Source of the DNA: Thiotrichaceae bacterium | GTDB taxonomy: Bacteria; Pseudomonadota; Gammaproteobacteria; Thiotrichales; Thiotrichaceae | Length of the DNA: 8,109 nt | NCBI GenBank assembly: GCA_024762625.1 | Contig: JANTHA010000093.1 | Coordinates: forward strand, 1-8,109 | Direction of reading: 5' to 3' | Part shown: positions 1 to 6,154 of the stretch, piece by piece | Numbering within the stretch: position 1 is the first letter of the stretch | How the letters are laid out: every line of letters begins with the position of its first letter | Program-made: the position numbers and the translations under genes | The notes under the pieces: generated by a model | What the model was told of the DNA's origin: nothing | The model's database searches: none | Seen by the model: the letters and a program-made list of their open reading frames with translations, nothing else

Positions 1-1
1 T

Positions 2-565
2 TTCTCCTGTGATGGTTTGCAATGCGTACTGGCCTGTCCAACAGGCGCGTTAACGCATGATATTGATTATCCGGCGCAAGTGAATATTGGCAAAGCGAGA
101 CTGGATAAACCTAAAGTCTGTCTGGCCATGAGGGGCGAGGGTTTTAAAGGCGCAACTCGCAGTAATGAAAACTTCAAAGGCGTATTGCGATTTGATGAGG
201 TTGACCGCTGGAATGCGTTGCCATTAATCAGTCAGAAATTTGACCTTGAAATCTGTGATTTGTGTGTGCGTCTTTGTCCGATTGAGGTTAGGGCCAATCA
301 GTGTGACGCAGGGCATCCGCCAAGCGGCGATCACAGCCAATGCCCGCCGCGCGCCATCAAGCTGGTTGAAATCAGCAATGAAAACGGCGTGAAGAAAATG
401 AAGCCGGAGATTCTTGACGGTTGTGTTGGCTGTGGCGTGTGCGAAATGGTTTGTCCGACTGCAGAACCCGCCATAGTGGTGGACATCAATGAAGACAGGG
501 GCGTCGGTAAAAATCAATGGGAGCCGGACGCGAGCGATATTAAAACAGTAAAAGAGTTAGGCTAA
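2..565 (+). CDS. nosG: NosG/NapG-type periplasmic [4Fe-4S] ferredoxin, 5' end outside window
   Basis: This is the C-terminal 187 residues of a polyferredoxin; the reading frame is open to the left edge, so the true start is upstream. Numbering from base 2, Cys motifs are seen at residues 3-13 (CDGLQCVLACP, spacing C-x4-C-x3-CP), at bases 254-280 (CDLCVRLCP), at bases 302-304 and about 339-344 (isolated Cys, the second as QCPP), and at bases 422-457 (CVGCGVCEMVCP, a classic CxxCxxCxxxCP). Such an array is typical of the NapG family, whose members bind four [4Fe-4S] clusters and pass electrons from the NapH-type quinol dehydrogenase to a periplasmic acceptor. The next gene is NapH-like and nosF, nosL and nosY follow, so the nos paralogue NosG fits better than nitrate-reductase NapG. 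The nosH ribosome binding site overlaps its stop codon. Family is sure; the nos assignment rests on context. Confidence 0.85.
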   Translation, partial: FSCDGLQCVLACPTGALTHDIDYPAQVNIGKARLDKPKVCLAMRGEGFKGATRSNENFKGVLRFDEVDRWNALPLISQKFDLEICDLCVRLCPIEVRANQCDAGHPPSGDHSQCPPRAIKLVEISNENGVKKMKPEILDGCVGCGVCEMVCPTAEPAIVVDINEDRGVGKNQWEPDASDIKTVKELG

Positions 566-570
566 GGAGA
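564..570 (+). promoter_or_regulatory. Shine-Dalgarno of nosH, overlapping the nosG stop
   Basis: AAGGAGA lies 7 nt before the ATG at 578 and includes the last two bases of the nosG TAA stop. A second AGGAG at 572-576 sits only 1 nt from the ATG, too close to act. The overlap suggests translational coupling of nosG and nosH. Confidence 0.75.
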
Positions 571-577
571 CAGGAGC

Positions 578-1549
578 ATGAGCAGTTTTGTTGAATCACT
601 AAAAGTTCTGTTTGGCGCCGCACCGGCGCGTCCTGATAAAAGCAAGTTTCCTGAAGAGGTCAAACAATTACATGCGCACAAAAAATTTGATCCCGAGCGT
701 ATTGCTGCGATTCATAAGGAATTGGCCGAAGCTGAAAAAGGCCCGCAAAAATGGCGTCGCAGGCGTTGGGCGGTGCTGATTGCGATTAATCTGTTGTTTG
801 TGCTTTCCTATCATCTGGATATCAGTCTGCTGGAAGGCGCGCTTACGGCTTCAAGGTTTATGGGTTTCCATATGGCGGATCTTAATTCCGCCTTGCAGGT
901 GATGCTGGCTTACAAGCATGTGGTGCTGAACCTGGTCATTGGCACCACCACGGTGTTTATCATGTGGTGGTTGCTGGGAGGGCGCACCTTCTGTTCCTGG
1001 GTCTGTCCCTATCATCTGGTGGCGGAATGGGCCGAATCCCTGCACCTGAAGCTGGCGGAAAAGGGCTGGGCCAAGGATCATCCCTTTGATCGTCGGACTC
1101 GCACCTGGTTCTGGATCATTTTTGTGATCCTGGCTTTTGTAACAGGTTATACGGTTTATGAAACCATTTCGCCTACCGGTATTTTAAGCCGCGCCCTGAT
1201 TTACGGGCCGGGACTCGCCCTGTTGTGGGTGGGCCTTTTGCTGCTGTTCGAAATTTTCTATTCACGGCGCGCCTGGTGTCGTTATGGCTGCCCGATTGGT
1301 TTAACCTACGGGTTGGTTGGCTCAATTTCGCCTTTCAAGGTGCAGTATCATCTCAAGGACTGTTTGCATGAAGGCGAATGCCGCAAGGTTTGCATGGTGC
1401 CGCATGTGCTGGATACCGTGATCAAGGGCAAGGCGAATAATATGGACGTAGATATCGGCGCAGATTGCACCCGTTGCGGACGTTGTGTGGAAGTTTGTCC
1501 GACTGAAAGTTTAACCTTTAAATTTAAAGGAATCGGAGATAAATTGTGA
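578..1549 (+). CDS. nosH: NosH/NapH-type membrane quinol dehydrogenase polyferredoxin
   Basis: A 323-aa integral membrane iron-sulfur protein, a usual length for the NapH family. About four hydrophobic helices are seen (roughly residues 64-84, 112-133, 177-197, 208-229). Two CxxxCP motifs follow membrane segments: C139-SWV-C143-P and C234-RYG-C238-P. The C-terminal ferredoxin part has C262-x5-C268-x3-C272 and a canonical C297-x2-C300-x2-C303-x3-C307-P. In the Nap system NapH oxidises menaquinol or ubiquinol and hands electrons to NapG; here the partner would be the upstream ferredoxin, feeding N2O reduction. A hydrophilic N-terminal stretch of about 58 residues rich in Lys and Glu is presumably cytoplasmic. 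The start is set by the AAGGAGA site and 12-nt spacing from nosG. The first ferredoxin motif is non-canonical, lacking a CxxC pair. The nos role is inferred from neighbours. Confidence 0.87.
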   Translation: MSSFVESLKVLFGAAPARPDKSKFPEEVKQLHAHKKFDPERIAAIHKELAEAEKGPQKWRRRRWAVLIAINLLFVLSYHLDISLLEGALTASRFMGFHMADLNSALQVMLAYKHVVLNLVIGTTTVFIMWWLLGGRTFCSWVCPYHLVAEWAESLHLKLAEKGWAKDHPFDRRTRTWFWIIFVILAFVTGYTVYETISPTGILSRALIYGPGLALLWVGLLLLFEIFYSRRAWCRYGCPIGLTYGLVGSISPFKVQYHLKDCLHEGECRKVCMVPHVLDTVIKGKANNMDVDIGADCTRCGRCVEVCPTESLTFKFKGIGDKL

Positions 1550-1553
1550 TTAT

Positions 1554-1702
1554 TTCTTTTAACGCAGAGGGCGCAGAGTTTAGACAGAGAACAGCAGAGA
1601 AAGGACGGTTTCTATTTTTCAAAACTCTGCGTTTCTCTGCGCCTCTTTATGCTGTTCTTTATGCCTCTCCTACCTCCTTGGCATACTCTGTGTTAAAAAG
1701 AA
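1554..1702. repeat. Palindromic intergenic repeat with CGCAGAG motifs between nosH and nosF
   Basis: The nosH-nosF gap is almost entirely an imperfect palindromic element. Its ends match as inverted repeats: TTCTTTTAACGCAGAG at 1554-1569 against the complement of 1686-1702, with one mismatch and one indel. Inside are several perfect complementary pairs: CGCAGAGTTT 1572-1581 with 1622-1631, AGAACAGCA 1588-1596 with 1650-1658, and GCAGAGAAA 1594-1602 with 1632-1640. Some of these are mutually exclusive, so more than one fold is possible. The motif GCAGAG recurs several times on the left arm. It resembles the CGCAGAG/CACAGAG-rich dispersed repeats common in environmental proteobacteria (from memory, not searched). 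Its right edge supplies the purine-rich run just before nosF, so it may alter nosF expression or transcript stability. Confidence 0.75.
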
Positions 1703-1714
1703 GAGCCATTTAAC

Positions 1715-2623
1715 ATGATTAAAATTAACAAGGTCTCCAAATCCTTTCGCAAAAACAGGGTGCTGGACGGCATAGAGCTGGAAATAGAGCGTGGCGACAG
1801 GATTGCTCTGGTTGGCTCCAATGGTGCGGGAAAAACCACGTTGATCCGCTGCCTGCTTGGCGAATATGTGCATGAGGGTGAAATTCTTATGGATGGCGTC
1901 AAGCCGCGTACGCAGCGCCGGGAGGTGCTCAAAAAAATCGGTTTTGTGCCGCAGATACCGCCTCCTTTGAAAATGCCGGTGATGCAGTTGATTCATTTTG
2001 CTGCGGGTGTGTGTGATAGCGACCCGGAAAAAATGTATCAGGTTTCGGATAAGCTGGGTCTGGATGCGCGCCAGTTTAAACATCAGCCCTTTGTCAAACT
2101 TTCTGGCGGCCAGAAACAGAAACTGCTCATCAGTATCGCGCTGGGGCGTGATAGTGAGTTTCTGATTATGGACGAGCCGGCGGCCAATCTTGATCCCGAA
2201 GCCAGGCATAATTTTTTCAGTTTACTGGCAAGTAAACAGAAAGACACGGCAATGATCATTTCCAGTCACCGTCTGGACGAGGTTGCCGCGCTGGTCAATC
2301 GCGTGGTGGAGCTGGATCAGGGAAAGATCGTGTTAAACGACCATGTCGCCGATCAGATTGATATGGACAGTATTCTGCAGTGTGAAGTTAAGTTAACCCG
2401 TGCTGAAGCGGCGTTTGCGGGAACTGTGCGCGAGTGGGGGTTTGAGACCAGTGATAACGGACTGACCTGGAAAGGCCCGGTCGCCGGCCCGGATCGCTTG
2501 CGATTCCTGGGCGTATTGTCGCGTTATGCGGGTTTACTCAAGGGTATACAGATGCAGGAGCAGGGCAGGGATAATCAGGCAGCACAAAGTCACGATAAAA
2601 AGCGAAAGGAGGCGGTTTCATGA
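1715..2623 (+). CDS. nosF: NosF-type ABC transporter ATP-binding protein
   Basis: A 302-aa ABC ATPase with all motifs in order: Walker A GSNGAGKTT (34-42), Q-loop Q80 in FVPQ, signature LSGGQ (129-133), Walker B FLIMDE (149-154) with D-loop NLD (158-160), and switch His H185 in SSHRLDE. The final 80 or so residues are a C-terminal extension beyond the ATPase core, as in NosF and other ABC-2-type ATPases. NosF pairs with NosY and acts with periplasmic NosD in maturation of the copper-sulfide CuZ centre of N2O reductase. The assignment to NosF rather than another ABC-2 ATPase rests on the overlapping nosL and nosY. The ATG at 1715 is preceded only by a weak purine run (AAAAAGAAGAG, about 1695-1705) at the edge of the palindromic repeat. 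The gene ends in a 4-bp ATGA overlap with nosL. Confidence 0.9.
   Translation: MIKINKVSKSFRKNRVLDGIELEIERGDRIALVGSNGAGKTTLIRCLLGEYVHEGEILMDGVKPRTQRREVLKKIGFVPQIPPPLKMPVMQLIHFAAGVCDSDPEKMYQVSDKLGLDARQFKHQPFVKLSGGQKQKLLISIALGRDSEFLIMDEPAANLDPEARHNFFSLLASKQKDTAMIISSHRLDEVAALVNRVVELDQGKIVLNDHVADQIDMDSILQCEVKLTRAEAAFAGTVREWGFETSDNGLTWKGPVAGPDRLRFLGVLSRYAGLLKGIQMQEQGRDNQAAQSHDKKRKEAVS
2605..2612 (+). promoter_or_regulatory. Strong Shine-Dalgarno of nosL inside the nosF end
   Basis: AAAGGAGG lies 7 nt before the nosL ATG at 2620, within the last codons of nosF. It is the strongest ribosome site in the nos block and decides the nosL start; with the ATGA overlap it indicates coupled translation. Confidence 0.8.
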
Positions 2624-3201
2624 CTGTCTTCATTAATCATTTCAATCGTTTCAGATTGTGTTCTTTGTCTGGTTTGTTGCTGTTTTTGCTTTTACTGGCC
2701 GCCTGTGGCAAAGAACAAACGACCGGGCCGGTCAAGGTGCGCTGGGACAGGGAAATCTGCGCGCGTTGCGCCATGGCGGTGAGTGATCGTAATTTTTCGG
2801 CGCAGGTTCGCGGTGGACGCCCGGATAAAAAAACCAGAGTGTATAAATTTGATGATGTTGGCTGCGCGGTGATCTGGCTGGACAAACAAAGCTGGAAAGA
2901 TGATCCGCGCACTGAAATCTGGGTGAATGATCATCGCAACGGCAAGTGGATTGATGCGCGTAAGTCCTGGTACGTTAAAATGAACAATACGCCGATGGAT
3001 TATGGTCTGGGCGCGCAAACGGATAAGGTAGAAGGCGCATTGAATTTTGAGCAGGCGAGAAAGCGTATTTATGAAGTGGAACAACGTTTTAATCCACATA
3101 CCGGGAAGCCTCGCCAGATTGATGATTCCGCGTCGCCAGCCTCCACGCCGGTATCTGCTGCAACGTCATCAGTCAACACCAGGGAAAAAGATAAGAAATG
3201 A
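2620..3201 (+). CDS. nosL: NosL copper(I)-binding lipoprotein
   Basis: A 193-aa predicted lipoprotein. The N terminus has Arg residues, a Leu-rich stretch (19-26) and the lipobox L-A-A-C with C29 as the lipidation site. The NosL copper motif CxxCxM is present as C47-AR-C50-A-M52, with Ala where many homologues have Gly (CGM). Further family features follow: FDDVGC (77-82), the VND..NGKWIDA block (102-113) and TPM at 124-126. NosL is an outer-membrane-anchored periplasmic Cu(I) chaperone required to complete the CuZ site of NosZ. The last 25 or so residues are a low-complexity Ser/Ala/Thr tail ending in charged residues. It sits between nosF and nosY, not after nosY as in the well-known nosDFYL order, with ATGA overlaps on both sides. 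The start is fixed by the strong AAAGGAGG site. Confidence 0.92.
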   Translation: MTVFINHFNRFRLCSLSGLLLFLLLLAACGKEQTTGPVKVRWDREICARCAMAVSDRNFSAQVRGGRPDKKTRVYKFDDVGCAVIWLDKQSWKDDPRTEIWVNDHRNGKWIDARKSWYVKMNNTPMDYGLGAQTDKVEGALNFEQARKRIYEVEQRFNPHTGKPRQIDDSASPASTPVSAATSSVNTREKDKK

Positions 3202-4025
3202 AGCATTTAATGTTAACCGCGATGGCGGATATTAATGAATCCCTGCGTTCCCGCTGGTTTTTGATTTATACCCTGATTTTTGGCGGTATTGTGGTAGCGC
3301 TGTTCATTACGGGTCTGACCGAATCCCGCGTGATGGGCTTTACCGGCCTGTCGCGCACTCTGGTGACTTATTTGCAAATTACCATGGCGATCTTGCCCGT
3401 ATTCGTGTTGCTGACCACGGTGCGTTCGGTGGCGGGCGATCGCGAGGCGGGCATATTCGAGTACATGCTGTCGCTCCCTGTTGGCCTGGCAGCCTGGTAC
3501 TGGGGCAAGATCATTGGCCGTTTTACCGTGGTGTTTCTGCCCGTTTTTCTCGCCATGATGCTGGCAGTCGTCTGGGCGGCTATTAAAGGCGCGGAAATTC
3601 CCTGGGGGCAGGTGCTGTTTTACACCCTGATGTTGCTGGTGCTAGCCTGGTGTTTTTTAGGCATCGGTATGCTTATCTCATCGTTGGCGCGCTCTGCCGA
3701 TGTGGCGCAGGGCGCGGCTTTCCTGACCTGGCTGGTCTTGTTGCTGTTTCTGGATTTGATTTTGCTGGGCGTCATGATACAGAATGGCTCCTCGGCGGAA
3801 ACGGTGGTATTGATCGCCTTGTTGAATCCATTGCAGGTTTTTCGCACTGGGGCGATGATGCTATTTGACCCGCAACTTGTGTTGCTGGGTCCATCCGCCT
3901 GGGTTATTCTGGATACCTTTGGGCATGCCGGCTATCTGGTTTATTCAGTGGTTTATCCAATTCTGGTTGGTACTTTGTGCGCATGGATTGGCTATTATTT
4001 TTTCAAGCGCGGCGACTTGCCTTAA
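3198..4025 (+). CDS. nosY: NosY-type ABC-2 membrane permease
   Basis: A 275-aa hydrophobic protein with about six membrane helices (roughly 20-40, 58-75, 108-129, 138-162, 173-195, 247-269), the usual ABC-2 permease layout and a typical NosY length. The cytoplasmic loop after helix 2 carries AGDREAG (79-85) followed by LSLPV (91-95), the coupling region found in NosY-like permeases. It would form the NosF2Y2 complex that works with NosD in NosZ copper-site maturation. It begins in an ATGA overlap with nosL, so it is co-translated with its predecessor. No other permease or NosD gene is seen nearby; nosD is expected upstream of the window. Confidence 0.88.
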   Translation: MKHLMLTAMADINESLRSRWFLIYTLIFGGIVVALFITGLTESRVMGFTGLSRTLVTYLQITMAILPVFVLLTTVRSVAGDREAGIFEYMLSLPVGLAAWYWGKIIGRFTVVFLPVFLAMMLAVVWAAIKGAEIPWGQVLFYTLMLLVLAWCFLGIGMLISSLARSADVAQGAAFLTWLVLLLFLDLILLGVMIQNGSSAETVVLIALLNPLQVFRTGAMMLFDPQLVLLGPSAWVILDTFGHAGYLVYSVVYPILVGTLCAWIGYYFFKRGDLP

Positions 4026-4065
4026 ACGTGAAAGTGGATCTTATACCAGATCAATCGTTGCGCTT

Positions 4066-4081
4066 TGTGTTATTTTACACA
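4066..4081. promoter_or_regulatory. Candidate Crp/Fnr-family operator (TGTGT-N6-ACACA)
   Basis: In the 127-nt gap after nosY there is a perfect 5+5 bp inverted repeat, TGTGT-TATTTT-ACACA. Its geometry equals that of Crp sites (TGTGA-N6-TCACA), matching 4 of 5 bases in each half. It is not a good Fnr/Dnr site (TTGAT-N4-ATCAA). I see no clear -35/-10 pair beside it, so it could equally be a small RNA hairpin or chance. Confidence 0.3.
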
Positions 4082-4152
4082 GTTGTGCAAAACAGGCTGG
4101 ATAGCGCTTCGCCCGGCGTGTATGTTCTGTCTTTTTGGTTATTTAGAGTATT

Positions 4153-4659
4153 TTGAGTTTGCAAACACCGGATAAAGCCAATAAACCCGCCTCCAAAAAA
4201 CAGGGTAACCTATGGACAATAGTCGCCCTGCTGACGCTGTTGCTGTTATTGTCAGTGAGTTACAAGCTCAAAGACATGCTCAAGCCTGGTATTGCAGCCA
4301 GCGCCAAGTTGGATGAATCGTGTGATTTAAGGAAAGGCGCTTGTAGTTCTGACTTGCCGGGCGGAGGCAAGGTGACTTTTTCGATAGCGCCGAATGATAT
4401 TCCGATTTTACGACCATTACAGCTGGAAGTAAAAGTCGAAGGCGTCGATGTGTCTAAAACAGAGGTTGATTTTACGGGTATCGGTATGGATATGGGTTAC
4501 AACCGGCCTAAACTGGAAGCGCTTGGCAAAGATCATTTTCTTGGCAAGGCGATTCTTCCGGTGTGCGTGCGTTCCCGAATGGACTGGGAAGCCAGGGTGC
4601 TGTTACAGACCGACCACGGTCTGATCATGGCGCCGTTCCGGTTTTATACGCAAAAATGA
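4153..4659 (+). CDS. FixH/YtkA-like membrane-anchored periplasmic protein, possible copper-binding
   Basis: A 168-aa protein with a Lys-rich cytoplasmic N terminus, one membrane anchor (about 20-37) and a soluble periplasmic domain of some 125 residues. The domain looks like the FixH/YtkA beta-sandwich fold, with the block GMDMGYNRP (111-119) where such proteins carry a Met-Gly motif. Possible metal ligands are C57-x6-C64, M112-x-M114, C138 and M143. FixH/CcoH helps assemble cbb3 oxidase; here the neighbours are nosY and a SCO copper chaperone, pointing to copper handling. The start is uncertain: a stop lies at 4144-4146, and only TTG codons at 4153 and 4159 (or ATT at 4150) precede the membrane segment. 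A weak AGAG at 4145-4148 is the only ribosome site. The first in-frame ATG would delete the anchor. Exact function is not known to me. Confidence 0.75.
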   Translation: MSLQTPDKANKPASKKQGNLWTIVALLTLLLLLSVSYKLKDMLKPGIAASAKLDESCDLRKGACSSDLPGGGKVTFSIAPNDIPILRPLQLEVKVEGVDVSKTEVDFTGIGMDMGYNRPKLEALGKDHFLGKAILPVCVRSRMDWEARVLLQTDHGLIMAPFRFYTQK

Positions 4660-4675
4660 AAAAGCTGGAGCAACA

Positions 4676-5302
4676 ATGAATAAGAATGGATTTGCCTATG
4701 CGCTGATTAGCTTGCTGCTTGTGGCGCTGGTCTGGGTGCTGTTCTTGTGGAATCCGGCTGAGAACAAGTCGGTCAAACACCAGAATCTGCAACTGACGGC
4801 TACGCCGGTGGGGGGCGATTTTACGGTCGAAACGCAGGATGGCGACCTGTCGCTCAAGGATTTGCGCGGCAAGGTGGTGGCGCTTTATTTTGGCTATACC
4901 CAATGCCCGGATATATGCCCGACTTCGCTGGCCTTGCTGACCCAGGCGCTAAACCAGTTGAGCGACAAGGAGCTGACTCAGGTGCAAGCCGTATTTGTGA
5001 GTGTTGACCCTGACCGCGACAATGTCACGCGCCTCAAGGAATATGTGTCCTACTTCCACCCCAATATCATTGGCGCAACCGCTGAAAAGGACGTTATCGA
5101 CAGGATTGTGAAGATGTACGGCGCGGCCTATAAAAAGGTCGAAAGCAAATCAGCCGTGGGTTATCTGGTGGATCATTCATCCTATACCTATCTGATAGAT
5201 AAAAAAGGAAAATTAAGGAAATCGCTGGCGCACGGCACAGCGCCGAAAATTGTTTTACAGGAAATTCGCAAGCTGCTGGCCGAGCGTCCAGCCGAACAAT
5301 AA
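4676..5302 (+). CDS. SCO1/SenC/PrrC-type copper chaperone, membrane-anchored
   Basis: A 208-aa thioredoxin-fold protein with an uncleaved-looking N-terminal membrane anchor (about 7-25) and a periplasmic domain. The copper motif is complete: C77-PDI-C81-P with H167 in VDHSSY as third ligand. VSVDPDRD (108-115) and the TYLID strand (171-175) are further SCO hallmarks. SCO proteins deliver copper to the CuA centre of cytochrome oxidase and act as thiol-disulfide reductants; NosZ also has a CuA centre, so in this position NosZ could be the client. GGAG at 4667-4670, 5 nt before the ATG, supports the start. The gap to the preceding gene is 16 nt and to the next is 5 nt, so the three genes form one unit. 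Confidence 0.92.
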   Translation: MNKNGFAYALISLLLVALVWVLFLWNPAENKSVKHQNLQLTATPVGGDFTVETQDGDLSLKDLRGKVVALYFGYTQCPDICPTSLALLTQALNQLSDKELTQVQAVFVSVDPDRDNVTRLKEYVSYFHPNIIGATAEKDVIDRIVKMYGAAYKKVESKSAVGYLVDHSSYTYLIDKKGKLRKSLAHGTAPKIVLQEIRKLLAERPAEQ

Positions 5303-5307
5303 ATCAC

Positions 5308-6021
5308 ATGACAATCGCCTTCCTGATTGGACTTTTCAGCACACTGCATTGCTTTGGCATGTGCGGCGGACTGGTGGGCGCGATGACCATGAGCCTGGAG
5401 CCTGGCATACGCAAACAGCCTTCGCAACTGGGTTTATATACGCTTGCCTATAATAGCGGCCGTATTTCAAGCTATGTGCTGGCCGGCTTTCTGGTTGGTT
5501 TTTTTGGACAGGCGTTAAGGGATTTTTTGATGCCCGAAAATGGCATCGCCGTTTTGCGGTTAATCGCTTCATTGTTGGTTATTGCGATGGGTTTCTACAT
5601 CGCGGGCTGGTTTCCGCGTTATTCACAAAAATTCTCGCACATTGAAAAAATAGGCGCGCCGCTCTGGAAAAAATTGCAACCTATTGGGCAACGCCTGCTT
5701 CCGGTCAAGAATATTCCGCAGGCTTTCTTGTTCGGCGCAGTCTGGGGCTGGCTTCCCTGCGGGCTGGTCTACTATGTGTTGCTCATTTCCCCGGCCAGCG
5801 ATGGCGCGTTGAATTCAGCGCTATTCATGCTTGCATTCGGTCTGGGAACCCTCACGCCAATGATGAGTGCAGGTTTTTTAACGGGGCGTCTGGCGCCGCT
5901 TCGTCAATCACAGAAAATTCGCCATATTTCAGGCGCGCTGCTGATCATCATGGGATTGATCAGCCTGCTGCTCGCAACCCATCCGGATGCGCATCGCTAT
6001 CTTCGGTTTCATGTGTTTTAA
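5308..6021 (+). CDS. TauE/SafE-UreH_2-type (DsbD-like) membrane protein with HCFGMCGG motif
   Basis: A 237-aa membrane protein with about six helices in two halves. The N-terminal half has HCFGMCGG (14-21) in helix 1 and the YNSGRISSY block (48-56); the second half opens with GWLPCGLVY (147-155). These are the signatures of the family usually annotated as sulfite exporter TauE/SafE (UreH_2/DsbD_2 type). Members are often encoded beside cbb3 oxidase biogenesis genes. The C15/C19 pair and C151 resemble the paired transmembrane cysteines of CcdA/DsbD, so electron or copper transfer is more plausible than sulfite export. Full length with an intact stop. The ATG at 5308 lies 5 nt after the SCO stop without a recognisable Shine-Dalgarno, suggesting re-initiation; later starts would cut the HCFGMCGG motif. 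Family call firm, substrate unknown. Confidence 0.82.
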   Translation: MTIAFLIGLFSTLHCFGMCGGLVGAMTMSLEPGIRKQPSQLGLYTLAYNSGRISSYVLAGFLVGFFGQALRDFLMPENGIAVLRLIASLLVIAMGFYIAGWFPRYSQKFSHIEKIGAPLWKKLQPIGQRLLPVKNIPQAFLFGAVWGWLPCGLVYYVLLISPASDGALNSALFMLAFGLGTLTPMMSAGFLTGRLAPLRQSQKIRHISGALLIIMGLISLLLATHPDAHRYLRFHVF

Positions 6022-6066
6022 CCCACGTTTCGAATTTTCAGGCGTAAAAATCTTTTTTTTCACTCT

Positions 6067-6122
6067 AAGTTATTGATTCATGCTTTCGTTAAAAAAGAAA
6101 AAATATTAAAAAACAATAACTT
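6067..6122. repeat. 9-bp perfect inverted repeat with 38-nt AT-rich loop
   Basis: AAGTTATTG at 6067-6075 is exactly complementary to CAATAACTT at 6114-6122. A GG and T6 run follows at 6123-6130, so a weak terminator for the upstream genes is conceivable, but the stem is AT-rich and the loop long. Confidence 0.35.
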
Positions 6123-6140
6123 GGTTTTTTAAAACCCGTG

Positions 6141-6152
6141 TGTAGTGCCATA
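6141..6152 (+). repeat. Left copy of 12-bp direct repeat flanking the transposase
   Basis: TGTAGTGCCATA here is repeated identically and in the same orientation at 8044-8055. It is a candidate target-site duplication of the IS1634-type element. Direct orientation argues against its being a terminal inverted repeat. Confidence 0.55.
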
Positions 6153-6154
6153 AT
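6146..6154 (+). promoter_or_regulatory. Candidate extended -10 promoter for the transposase
   Basis: TGC-CATAAT fits an extended -10 (TGn-TATAAT) at 5 of 6 positions and lies about 50 nt before the transposase start. No good -35 is seen. It straddles the proposed left end of the element. Confidence 0.25.

Noticed and set aside
1515..1530. Perfect 16-bp palindrome CCTTTAAATTTAAAGG near the nosH end
   Set aside because: It arises from codons TTT AAA TTT AAA for the FKFK sequence and is AT-rich; coding constraint explains it without an operator.
2..1549. NapG/NapH of a periplasmic nitrate reductase
   Set aside because: The family match is real, but no napA, napB or napD is seen and nosF, nosL and nosY follow at once, so the nos-type paralogues are preferred.
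1670..2209. Long open frame of 179 codons on the minus strand opposite nosF
   Set aside because: It is antisense to a fully motif-bearing ABC ATPase, has no recognisable domain or ribosome site, and reads as a shadow of the coding strand.
6046..6060. Intrinsic terminator after the TauE/SafE-like gene
   Set aside because: There is a T8 run but no GC-rich stem before it; A5-TC-T8 alone is not convincing.
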